Positions 13,591 to 24,351 of a stretch of 64,000 nucleotides of DNA are shown here, piece after piece. Numbering within the stretch: position 1 is the first letter of the stretch; each line of letters opens with the position of its first letter. Origin of the DNA: Carnegiea gigantea (Eukaryota; Streptophyta; Magnoliopsida; Caryophyllales; Cactaceae); assembly GCA_029747015.1 (NCBI GenBank), contig JAKOGI010000542.1:108501-172500 (forward strand), given 5' to 3'. A program made the position numbers and the translations under genes. The notes under the pieces were generated by a model that saw nothing but the letters and a program-made list of their open reading frames with translations, had not been told where the DNA came from and did not search any database.

Positions 13591-16500
13591 TGGTAAGAGC
13601 AATTTGTCCTCTAGCTTGCTTGATTGGATATTGGACATGGGAGCCTCTTATCATATGACATCAAGTATATGTCATATTACTAACCTTTTTTATCTTCCTC
13701 AAGCAATACACATAACCCTACCCGATGGGAAAATTGTGGATCTCAGACAGGCAGGAACAGTGGATCATGGATGCGATTTGATCTTGAAAAATATCCTTTA
13801 CTCACCACATTTTAAGTGCAATCTTATTTCTGCTCATCAACTCGCTTGGGATGAAAATTGCATTCTTATTTATGGTGCACAGCTTTGTCTTATTCAGGAC
13901 TTCATCTTGATAAAGCCAATTGGAGTGGGTGAACCGAGAAGTGGGGTGTACTATGTCAAGAAAAGTACAGGTGGAAAGGCATTGGCGGCAAGTCAACTTC
14001 AGGATTGTGAAATTTGGAATCAATGGCTTGGTCATCTGTCCATGGGTAGCTTATCATATTTATCTGAAACTTTTGGTTTTAAGCTAAATAAAGACTTTAA
14101 TGGGTGTTGTGATGTTTGTCATCGTGCAAAACAAACAGGGAATTCATTTACTCTTAGTGAGTCTCATGCTTTACAACCATTTTCATCAGTACATTGTGAT
14201 TTATAGGGAACATACCATACTTGCTTATTAAGTGGGTGTTCTTATTTTCTATGCATTGTGAATGATTTTAGTCGTGCAGTTTGGGTATATCTCTTACAAA
14301 AACATATGACAGGTTTGTTAGTTTCTGTTCTATCGTAAAGACCCAATTTGATAAAATTATCCAGAGGGCGCATAGTGATAATGGTATAGAATTCACAAAA
14401 GGCACTTTGCCAATCTTCCTATCTAAAAATGGAATCATTCATGAAACATCTTGTGTTGACACACCCCAACAAAATGGACGTGTTGAAAGGAAAAATAGAC
14501 ATCTTCTTAATGTTGCCCGAGCTTTGAGATTTCAGGCTTCACTTCCTTTAACATTTTGAGGGGAATGTGTGTTAGCTGCAGCATAGTTGATAAATAGAAC
14601 ACCCACCTAATTGTTGAACTACAAGACCCCATATGAGACTCTTTTTGGAGCTCCACCCCACTATGACCACCTAAAGGTTTTCGGTTGCCTCTGTTATGCA
14701 CATAATCATGGCAAACCCCGCGATAAGTTTGATACAAGAGCTAATAGGTGTGTTTTCTTGGGATATCCTCAAGACAAAAAGAGTTGGTTGCTTTATAATT
14801 TGGACAATCATAAATTGATCATCTCTAGGGATATCCGGTTTTATGAGAAAGTTTTTCCATTTGCCCAAAACCTTGACAAGGAAGAGCTACCTAAGATTCA
14901 ATATCATGATCTCACATGGTCAGATGAGCCCTATTATCGTCCACCAGACTAAGAACACCGCTCACCCCCCAAGCAGATCAAAATGACAATTATCATAATC
15001 TTAATGCTGAATCAGGTTCAGAACAGACAGCTCAAATGGAGCAACAGGTCATGGAAGAAGCACCTGACACTTCAACCGGTGCAGAGAGAACATGCTCTAA
15101 CGTTGAATGAGGAGGGGTGTGGGCCTGTTTCGGTCACCAAGGTGACTTTACTCAGTCAGCCCAGCAAGATGCAAATACTGGGCCCCCTGATGCTTTAATT
15201 AGCTCCACCCGTCCACAGCGTGTAAAAAAGCCTCTTGTGCACTTGAAAGATTATATGTGCCGTGCAATAAAACACCCCATCTCGTCACCGCTCCATGATA
15301 GCTCATTGGGTACATCCCATCCTATTTCTCACTTGATCTCCTATAATCATTTTTCTCCTACATATCGTGCTCTGTTAGCTACTATAACTTCTAATGGTGA
15401 ACCTAAGCACTTTTCGCAAGCTATTCAACATCCACAGTGGCGTGATGCAATAGCGAAAGAAATTGCTGCCCTTGAAGCAAATAATACATGGGAGTTTATC
15501 AGTTTACCCACTGGAAAAAAGGCGCTTGGGTGTCAATGGGTATACCAGATTAAATACCATGCTGATGGATCTATTGAGCGCTATAAGGCACGACTAGTTG
15601 TGTTGGGTAACAACCAAGTTGAAGGAGAGGATTTTCATGAAACATTTGCTCATGTCGCCAAGATGGACATGGTACGTTGTCTTTTAACTGTAACGGCATC
15701 AAAAGGATGGGAGTTGCATCAAATGGATGTGCACAGCGCCTTTTCACACGGCGAACTTGCTGAGGATATTTATATGAAACCTCCACCTGGGTTTCGCCCC
15801 CCTAAGTCGAAGTTGGTCTGTAAATTGCGAAAGTCATTATATGGTCTTCGACAGGCTCCTCGGTAATGGTATTTTAAGCTTGCTTCTGCCTTGCTTCAAT
15901 ATGGTTTTCAGCAGTCTCCCCTAGACCACTCTTGTTCATCTATTTTCAAAATGGTATTTTCTTGGCACTATTAATTTATGTTGATGATTTGGTGTTAGTC
16001 GGAAACAGTTCTAAGCATTGCCATCAATTCAAGAGTTATTTGCAACAATGCTTCAAACTTAAAGACTTGGGTGCTTTAAAATATTTTCTTGGCATTGAGG
16101 TGGCACGTTCGTTGGAAGGATTGTTTTTATGTCAACGCAAACATACTCTTGATATTCTCACCAAAACTGGAATGTTGGGAGCCAAAACCAAGCTCTTTTC
16201 CTATGGAGCAAAATCACAAATTATCCACTACAACAAGAGATCCTTTGGATGATGCATCCACGTATAGACGTCTTATTGGGCGATTGCTTGACCTTACTAT
16301 CACTAGACCAGACATCATGTATTCGGTTCATATCCTCAGTTAGTTCATACAAGATCCACACATGGGACATTGGGAGGCTGCATTGCGAATCCTACATTAT
16401 TTAAAATCGTCATTGGGACAAGGAGTTTTATTGCCCGCCAATAACCCTTTGGACTTACATGTTTATTGTGACTCCGATTGGGCAAGTTGCCCCATGACTC

Positions 16501-16925
16501 GAAGGTTAATCACTGGTTATCTTGTTAAGTTGGGGAATGCTCCAGTCTCTTAGAAAACTCAGAAACAAGTCACTATTTCTAGGTCGTCTGCTGAAGCTGA
16601 ATATCATGCCATGGCTAACGCTACTAGTGAGATAGTTTGTATTCGCAACTTACTCCTATCTTTGGGTCTTCATGTATCGCCCGCTCATTTATATTGTGAT
16701 AGTCAGGCAACATTACATATTGCTAACAACCCAGTGTTCCATGAACGTACCAAACACATCGAAGTCGACTATCATTTTGTTCGCGAATGAATTTTATCTA
16801 GTGTTCTCAAGCCACATTACATCCCTACTCGTGAACAATTGGCAGATATATTCACCAAGGCTCTAGGCCACTGACAGTTTCATCATCTACTAGGCAAGTT
16901 GGGCGTCTCCACTCCACACGCTCCA
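13586..16925 (+). pseudogene. Copia pol remnant (protease, integrase, RT, RNase H)
   Basis: Domains run in copia order. Protease: the active-site triad DSG reads DMG (DMGASYHMT, about 13634-13660). GAG-pre-integrase with H/C ligands: WLGHLS and CDVCHRAKQ, about 14020-14135. Integrase: HSDNGIEF (about 14370) and GRVERKNRH (about 14480). RT: QWVYQIKY, HQMDVHSAF and SLYGLRQAPR (15535-15864), catalytic YVDD at 15977-15988. RNase H: YCDSDWAS near 16470, [10 protein letters not shown] near 16588, and ADIFTKALGH near 16845. At least four frame changes and a dozen stops interrupt it, many explained by TGG to TAG/TGA or CAG to TAG. It cannot encode a functional polyprotein. Confidence 0.92.
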
Positions 16926-16928
16926 ACT

Positions 16929-16938
16929 TGAGGGGGAG
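16929..16938 (+). promoter_or_regulatory. Polypurine tract
   Basis: TGAGGGGGAG directly abuts the 3' LTR, the expected plus-strand primer position. Confidence 0.85.
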
Positions 16939-17184
16939 TATTGGGAGCAGATCAAATTTGAGGAGCATAATTAGCTCCTTATAATTAGCATCTTAATTCC
17001 TGAAGTTTCCTATTTTTGTCTCTTTGTTAGCTCCTTAATTCTTGTGAGATTTGATATCTTTGTATCCTTAATTATTGTAATTTCCTGCTTTGTAACACAA
17101 CAGCTTGTACATAATATTTTTAAATATCAATGAAACTAGATGACTGGGTGAGCAGTCAAGAGAAACCTTTTCACCCAAAGCTCA
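16939..17184 (+). repeat. 3' LTR of the copia element
   Basis: Begins TATTGGGAGCAGATC directly after the polypurine tract and ends near AAAGCTCA. It matches the 5' LTR except for scattered, mostly transition differences. Confidence 0.9.
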
Positions 17185-17297
17185 AAACATACTGTTGTGT
17201 GTGGCCAAAGCCAGGGAGAGAGTTTCAAGGAGTATACTTGAATAGCTTGGGCTGGCATAGCTGCCTGCCGATTCAATTTAATGGCAAAATAAATTAA

Positions 17298-18736
17298 GGC
17301 CCTGTTCTTTTCAGTGGAAAATGATAGATATGAGATGAGTGAGTGTGGGAAAGGGGGGGAAGGAGTGGGTAAGAATTGATAAGAGTGGTATTTTTTTTAA
17401 GTGTGGAAAAGGGAGGAAGGAGTGGATGAGAGTAGGTGAGAGTTGAAAGGAGGTGAATGAAGTTGGGGAGTTAGTTTAAATTATATATTTTTGTATTTTA
17501 ATGTAGTTTTTTTTATTTATGATAGTAAGTAACGATCTTAAAATTAAATTTGAATAGAAAAAAATTTTCTTTATGTGTTTAGCTGTTTACAAAATATTAT
17601 TTGATGGTCGTTGTTGCCCCCCAAAAAATTTAAATTTTTGCAAATGAGTTGAATCAGTTGCGGATGTTAATTTTTGTTGTATATTTCTGAAATTTGTTAA
17701 TTTTCACCGAAATTTAAAGTTAAATATCGTACTGTATATTGCGCAAATATGGTTTACTTTGGTTGGGTTACGATTAATTGATTGTTGAACTGAAAATTAC
17801 ATAGACAATTTTCATTTCTTGTGTGCAAATTAATTATTCATATTTTGCGATATTTTTGCACTGTCTAACTGAAATTGGATGCTACTATTCCTCAATTCTT
17901 AATTACATTAATGATACCGATGAAATTAGTATGAAATTCGAAATCAGATATCACCAAAAATATTATCCGAACACAATATTATTATATCCAACTGTAATCC
18001 ACGAATCCAATAAGAACGTGACATGTGTCATGCATCTGTCTAATGAATATTCGATTTCATATGAAATTAGTGAAATTATTGCTTCACTTTCTATCGCCAA
18101 CAACAAATGTTCATCTCACAACGTAAACGATTACCATTACTTTTACAACCGTTAACATTTATAACATCCGTTAGTTCTATCGCGAGTACCGAATAAAAAC
18201 ATCTATATTTTGTATCACGATTTATGATGGCCGGAAAATAATGTGTTACATATACCACAACAACAATCCATGTGTTGGTGACGTATAATAAATTTTGGAG
18301 TCAACGAAAAACCATTTCTAACCATCTGTTCCATATAAAAATTAGACTGAAAACATCTACCACTCATGAATAACTAACATTTGCTTATCAACGCAAAAAT
18401 TTTAAAAATACAAAAATTACCATTTCTTTAATACGTACAACATAAATAATTTTATGTACAATTTGTGGCACAACTTACAAATATTCCAATAACATCTAAA
18501 AAATAAAGAAAACTCTTCATAATTGGTATCAGACTACTCGGATGTACAAGTACATCAATTAAGAGTTTTCAAACTATGCCAAATAGTAATTATAGGCAGA
18601 AGTAGGTGAGAATGGGTGAGAGTGAAAAGGAGTGGTATTTTTGTTTAAGTGTGGGAAGGAGTAGGAAGAGGGGGAAGGAGTGGATGGGTGTAAGAAGGAG
18701 TGGGTTGGGTTCATTAAACTATGAAAAGAACAGGGC
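17298..18736. mobile_element. PIF/Harbinger-type non-autonomous element, 1.44 kb
   Basis: Terminal inverted repeats GGCCCTGTTCTTTTC (left) and the complement of GCCCTGTTCTTTTC (right) are flanked by TAA at 17295-17297 and 18737-18739, the 3-bp duplication typical of this superfamily. Inside each end, purine-rich sequence (GTGGTATTTTT, TTTAAGTGTGG, GAAGGAGTGGAT) occurs in the same orientation at both ends, about 17320-17440 and 18600-18710. The core is AT-rich. The frame at 17823-18155 (110 codons) has no recognisable similarity and is probably chance. Confidence 0.82.
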
Positions 18737-18739
18737 TAA

Positions 18740-20030
18740 GTTTACATACATATGAAGTCTCCCCTAGGGATTTTGGACCATCGGTGAAGGCAATGGAACA
18801 AAGCGTTATTGTAAGGCAGTTGAAAATCAAGTATCCCTTCTCAGTGGGATCAATTTTGTCCTTAACATGAACAGTCATGGCTTCCATCGCCAATGGTAGC
18901 TCTGCAACAAGTGAGAGAGATGGAGGGTGAAGCTGAAGACCTGCAGCGCGGGGCTTTAGGAGGGTTTAAGAGGATTGAGAATTTAACAAGAATTGGAATT
19001 GGAATTGGAATTTGAAGGAGAAAAGGTAGAGGAAGATCAGATTGAAGGTTTTGGGGTGAGAGTGAGAATTGGGACCATCATTGAAAAACATCTGAATCGA
19101 GGCAAAGGAAGTGTTTTTCAACGACAACATGGAATGGAGGTGGATATGTGACCAGAAGAAACATAGGGATTTGGACTAACCCAAGATAAGTTTCGGGAGA
19201 GAGATGTTCATCGTCGGAAAATATAGAAAGGAGAGGGAGCCTCACTAGGAAAGTAGATGGGCCGGTGGCACATGGGGGAGCATTCTTTTCGCCATAGTGA
19301 ATGCAAGGAAGGGGGAGGAATAGATGGAAGCCATAAACAACTGGGGAAAGCATGCTGGAGATGGTGAAGCGTGGGAGCCGGATCTTGGCCGGCGAGGATG
19401 GATGGTCGTGGGTATCATGAAAGTACATGAATGAGGAAGCAACGAAAGATGTTCCCTTTCTTTCTCTTGTTTTAGTTTTCTTACGTTGGGGAATGAATTA
19501 GAAAAAGTCAATCAAAAGGTAATTTAACTACTTTCTTCAATTTTATATCTTAATTTTTTTATTTTCAACAGTAAACATTTAATTCAAGTAAAAGCTAAAA
19601 AATGAGCGGTAAAGATCTAATATAAATACATATATGGCTGAGGTCTTTCAATTCTTCTATCAGAAAACAGTCAGCTTCTATTCCATAGCCGTTGAATCAC
19701 AAGGAGCCCGCAATGTTCTGACAGCGGTATGTCATACAAAATTTTGAGAACCACTTCCCTATTAAGGCTATAAGCCCTGTACTTTCCCAGTTCATCTGTG
19801 ACGCACCATTTACAGTAAAGGAACATTTCTTCTCTCCTAGTTACCTTAATTCCAAGCTGCCTACTAATTGACGGCACAAAACCAGCACCTATCTGGTCAT
19901 TCACATCATAGAGCTATCAACCTGGACTACCTGTCTAGTAAAAACCCGTCAACAACACAAGTCCACCTCTAATTCAAAATGGTTTTCCAGTATTTTGCTA
20001 GGTAAGGGGCACTCATCAGCACTAGCATTG
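18740..20030. other. Mostly unassigned; weak exon-like stretch on the minus strand
   Basis: At about 18750-18900 the minus strand is open and reads HVKDKIDPTEKGYLIFN, which looks protein-like but which I do not recognise. Frames at 19078-19511 (minus) are proline/serine-rich and low-complexity. A 77-codon minus frame at 19671-19904 (VTRREEMFLYCKWCVTDELG) has balanced composition and may be an unrecognised exon or the 3' UTR of the DCD gene. Confidence 0.3.
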
Positions 20031-20033
20031 ACA

Positions 20034-20320
20034 TTAAGACAGAAATTCAAGATCTGAAACCGTAGTACTACCATCAACATTGACGGAGAGAAATTCAAGA
20101 TCCGATTCATGACTGCCATCTGCAGAGGGGGTTGGGTTGATTTCTGTTGCATGCATTCTCACAAAGGATCCCTCAGGGAGCTCAACCCCAGATGATGCAG
20201 ATGCGGACAGCTGAAACTCCATCGTCATTTTTGTTGCTCTATCTGGGCAACTTCTATGGGGGTCAGTTGGTTCACAAAATTTGGATTCTTCACTTGCAAC
20301 TTCACTGCTTCCCTCATCAC
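20034..20320 (-). CDS. Probable terminal exon of the DCD-domain gene
   Basis: On the minus strand CCTTTTGAAG ends at 20321, a good 3' splice site. The frame then stays open for 287 bases to a TAA at 20034-20036. It encodes an acidic, serine-rich C-terminus (SSEVASEESKFCEPTD...) ending in two copies of DLEFLS. It joins in phase with a donor at 22290-22291 (AAAA|GTATGG) in the large exon upstream, giving a total coding length of 1821 bases (606 residues). The sequence shows the phase match and the sites; that they are used is inference. If they are not, the gene stops at 22269. Confidence 0.45.
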
Positions 20321-22268
20321 CTTCAAAAGGAAAGGGCATGTCAAGGATGCATATACAACCTCCCCCCCCCCCCAAAAAAAAACACACAAAAAAAAAAAAA
20401 AACCCTGAAGTGAATGCCGCCTACGGAAAGCAAGATGTATGCAAACTTAACCCGTACTGATTGAATCAAGCTCAAGAGTCATCCAACAGCATGTCAAGCT
20501 CCAAGGAGGTCAAGGAAATGCTAAGCATTGTCAAATAAAGCTAGGAAGTCACTAGTCACTCTATTGGGCATGAACGATGCGAGTCCAACTGGCGTATTTA
20601 AGTTGAGGATGTTAGCTTTCCAATAAATCAAGTTCGCCTCATTTGGACGCCATGTGGCCAATCAAACTGAAGCCTATGATACCCGGACTCTCCATTTTGC
20701 CCCGCCATACCGTGTCGGACACGACACTCTACGGATAGAACATGGGATCTTTGTCGGACCCTTATCCAAACTCTAAAGCAGAAAGGGTGAAAAAATTAGG
20801 AAGATGTGGTCTTTTTCTTTCTTCATTCATTATTATTTTAATGGATCTTTAATGTTCAACTGTTTGGCAAGGTGACAACCTTGTAAGTATTGAAATATTC
20901 TAAGAAGATTAACATGAAAGAGGAACTTCCATATGTAAAATTATGAGTCCTCATATCCGTGTCCAAATTTTGGACCGTGTCCCTATATCCTAAAATTAGA
21001 GCTTTGATGAGTCGGACACTCGGATCTGTATCCATGTCCGACACCCCATACCCGAGTCCATGTAACACAGACTGAAGCTTTATATTAACTTTATTTTTTT
21101 GCATGGGTAAATTTTTTATGCATATGTGTAGCCTATAAAGAATCAAACCTCAATCTTCCTCCTGGAAACCAGTCCTACCACCAAATTAGAGCGGCATCTG
21201 TGCTGAACTTTCAGTGGGTTTTCTAGTCTTTTCTATTAAAGCACAAATTCTAGAGTGAAATCGTCTCATATAAGAACTATGGAAGGCATAATTCTTTGGA
21301 ATGACTTTTGAAGGTTTTAAGCCTGCCAAATAATATATAATAACATGGCTTCTTAATTAAAGGATGTCTAATAACTCTTCAATGACTTATAATTCATCAA
21401 GATTGACTTTTATCAGAGTTACCCCAGAACAAATTATTAGTTACCCTCATGTTCATCAAAGATCACCATAGAGGAGTCTGTCTCCCAGCAAGTCTTAGGT
21501 GATTCTCATAAAAGACCTACTAAATTTCAGCCAAACGTCACCCACAAGCACCCTAGGTCACTGTAGACTAACAGCCCAAGTGACCACCAATAGTAACAGG
21601 CCTTGCAGCAAGCTGGTTGGCTTTGCTAGTCCAACCTTCTGGAGATGAAAATGGACATGTCAAAGTGAATCTTCTTTTTGGAATCACTCAACATGGGCAA
21701 GGGACAACTAATGTGCTGCCACAAATATCCCCTAAATGATGAAGCTACAACAGTATAATCTGTCATTGTCAGCTTTTCCTTTCCTGAATATTTTTTCAAA
21801 TTGCTTGTAGTGTCCTTGCTTTGGGCAAATTGGATTGCCTATTTAGGACTCACGTAGTATAAAAAAGTGCCCTTAGGATGTATTTCAACTCATCTTATGA
21901 ATACGAATATGAGTTAGAGTTTGAACACTCAAAAAAGTTTCTCTCTGAAGTTCCTAGTTGCTTTAACTTCTGTTATAACTAGCTTAAGGGATTAGCTACA
22001 AGGTCTCTTTGGCTCATTTGGTAGTGAAATTTGTGTCCAATTGAATCAAAGAGATAGCCTATAGTCCTATACTCCAAAATGACACCCTTCAGTTTATCTT
22101 TAGCGAACCACTTGTTTTATCTCCTTGTTGATTGCTTATGTTCTTGCTGTGCTCGCTGTTTTAAGACGTTATACTCGAGGGTTGATTTCGAAAGACCCTT
22201 AAAAAGGGGTTTTTTGCAGAAGGCATGTATGGTAGTCAGGTACTAATAGAAATCAAAGCCAAAATATT
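20321..22268. other. Presumed last intron of the DCD gene, or 3' flank
   Basis: No coding signal. It holds a C/A homopolymer pair at about 20361-20402. It also holds two stretches rich in the word GTCCGACAC or its complement (about 20725-20760 and 20955-21070), a motif I associate with dispersed plant repeats. Confidence 0.4.
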
Positions 22269-24341
22269 TCAAGCAAAAAAGAAAGCCATACTTTTGCATG
22301 CTGCACCACAACTTTCACAGTTGGCTGTGCTGGCAGAAATTCCTGGCAGAAGCACCAGCCCAGTTGAGGAAACCCTGGTTGAAGAATGGTCAGAAATCTT
22401 GGTCTCCCATGAATTTTCACTGGTCCGTATCCTTTTATTGGTCTCAGAGTGCTCTTCCTTCATGGCAATGCTGCCCTCACACTCACGTAGTGTTTCCATG
22501 ATGTGGTTCTTACATTTTTTTTCTGGAACTCCTTCAGGGATGGGCATGCACTCATTCTCCGTAGCTGACACTCTTGCATTTTGCTCTTTTTCTGGTGTCT
22601 GCCCAACATTGTAACTCAATCCTGACATTCTTGCATTTTGCTCTTTTTCTGGTGTCTGCCTAACATTGTAACTCAATCGAGAAAACACACTCTTCCTATT
22701 TTTTGAAGCTTTTGGATAATGAAATGGGGTGCTTACTTTCTTCCCTGGCTTTTGGTTCTTTTCAAATCCTCCCAACCTCTCCCTGGAACTATCAATTTTA
22801 TCATGATGGTGACTTCTCCCCTGTTTTTTCACCTTTGATAACCCACTTAATCGAAGAAATACACTTGTTCTCTCCTTTGCGCTGTCTGAGTATAATCCAT
22901 TAACTTGATAATGGCAACCATCACCAATTTGCTCATCACCCTCCCCTCTGCCATCATCTTGAGGTTCTGGTTCCTCCTGCAAAGGACATCCTCCAACTTC
23001 TGAAAATAAAGAGTCAATAGCCGACTGCAGAGCATCATATTCCAGTTGGCTTGCAAACAATTTGAAAGGACCTTCAACAAGTTCATTAGGAAGAGGATCT
23101 TTAGTCTCTTCAATGTCTATTGCAGGCAATGGTATAAAGTCATCTCCAGCAAGACCATCAGGCAAACTATTTTCAATCGTTTGATCTACTGAAGGCAGTG
23201 GCTTATAGCCATCCAGATTAGCAGTATTTCCATCATCAGAAATCGCTAAACAGGGAGGCGTTTTGGATAAAGACTCTGAACTGTCATCAGAGTCACGTTT
23301 GCTTTCAACCTCAGAATTTGTTTCACCACATACTATCTGCCATTTCCTTTTTGAGCTCAATTTCCGAGAAATGCCGGTTTCAATCCTTCTCATCCCAAAC
23401 AAAACAAGGAGCTTCTTTACCTGCAAGTTCAAGTGAACAGAACATTCTCTGACTTCTGAAATAACATACAGGAGTTATTCAGATGTCAAGTTTCGAGCTA
23501 AGAGATTAGAATTTACTACTTTCAGAACAGAAACCCCATTCAAGAACAAAACAACAAACAAAGTTAGCATATACGAGTAAAGAAATTTTGCTCTGGCACC
23601 TCCCCATGAAAAAAAATTTCATGGTCAATTCCACACAAACCTGTTTTCGACAAGCCTAGCTAAATTGGAGACAGATGCTTATCCAATCGCAATATTTTCT
23701 GTATATGAGTATGAATAATTAAAACCAAACACAAATTGACAGACAGACAAACAGTTGACAGAGCAAGAGGAAGTGAAAATACTTGATCTCTAGACAAACC
23801 AAAGTTAAATTTGTATGGTGAAAAGTAGTTTTCCCCAATTGCATCACGAAAAGCCTTCTCTGGAACAGGCACACAGCGCCACACAATGTCAAAACAAACC
23901 TGGAGTACAGAAATCTGGATGAATGATACAGCAACTTGAACAAGTTTGTACAAAGTGAAGACAACTTACATGCTGCAATATGACTTATAAGCAGCAAGAA
24001 ATTTTCCAAAACAACAAAGAAAGGGGCAAAAAGGGGGAGAAAAAAAGAGACACCTGTGCTGGAAACTGCTTCCTTGATGACCTGTATGCATGTGGTACAA
24101 TGTTTATGGCACCATCTGACGTTGCCTTAAAAACCCCATACAGCTTTCTATTTTGGTGATCAAAGAGAAACAAAACCATTCCAGTCTTAATCTTCATCAC
24201 AAAATTAGCAAAATTATATGGAAGACCAAAGATTTTTCTCTGAAAGCACTCTTTTCTGGTCAAGTTATCTGCCATGAAGATTGCCCCACACTGAGGAAAA
24301 TGACCAGAAACTCTTTTTGGGGGAGAGTGTCTGGATTCCAT
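22269..24341 (-). CDS. DCD (Development and Cell Death) domain protein
   Basis: Three coding exons on the minus strand are in phase with GT-AG sites: 24341-24054, 23899-23783 and 23420 down to a TGA at 22269-22271 (518 residues). The DCD domain fills roughly residues 15-140: GAIFM, KECFQRKIFGLP, GMVLFLFDHQNRKLYGVF, GAINIVPHAYRSS, FRDAIGENYFSPYKFNFGL. DCD proteins are plant-specific and linked to stress responses and cell death; the fold is thought to mediate protein interaction. The rest is polar and probably disordered, with SVFLRLS/SVFSRLS motifs and a 19-residue tandem repeat. The last eight codons (SMAFFFA, stop) look like intron read-through, so splicing at 22291 to the exon at 20320 is likely. 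The ATG at 24341 lies 11 bases after a splice acceptor. It shows no disabling mutations and is the only clearly intact host gene in the window. Confidence 0.85.
22567..22680 (-). repeat. 57-bp in-frame tandem duplication in the DCD gene
   Basis: Two copies, 22567-22623 and 22624-22680, differ at about four bases. They encode the repeat LSYNV[RG]QTPEKEQNAR, so 19 codons were duplicated without breaking the frame. The few differences point to a recent event. Confidence 0.85.
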
Positions 24342-24351
24342 GGTGTTTCAG

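Larger units (their letters stand above)
12164..17184 (+). mobile_element. Ty1/copia retrotransposon, complete structure, inactive
   Basis: About 5.0 kb with two LTRs of about 246 bp, a tRNA-iMet primer site, gag with zinc knuckle, protease, integrase, reverse transcriptase and RNase H in the copia order, then a polypurine tract. By eye the LTRs differ at about 17-19 of 247 positions. The canonical TG start is TA in both LTRs. Flanks (AAGTA before, AACAT after) give no clean 5-bp duplication. All coding domains carry stops or frameshifts. Confidence 0.93.

Noticed and set aside
12159..17190. Five-base target duplication of the copia element
   Set aside because: AAGTA and AACAT differ at two positions, and LTR ends are mutated; not claimed.
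17823..18155. 110-codon frame inside the Harbinger-type element
   Set aside because: No similarity recognised, AT-rich codon use and position in a non-autonomous element; probably chance.
19078..19511. Overlapping minus frames of 116 and 88 codons
   Set aside because: Pro/Ser/His-rich, no recognisable domain, no splice context; not called as genes.
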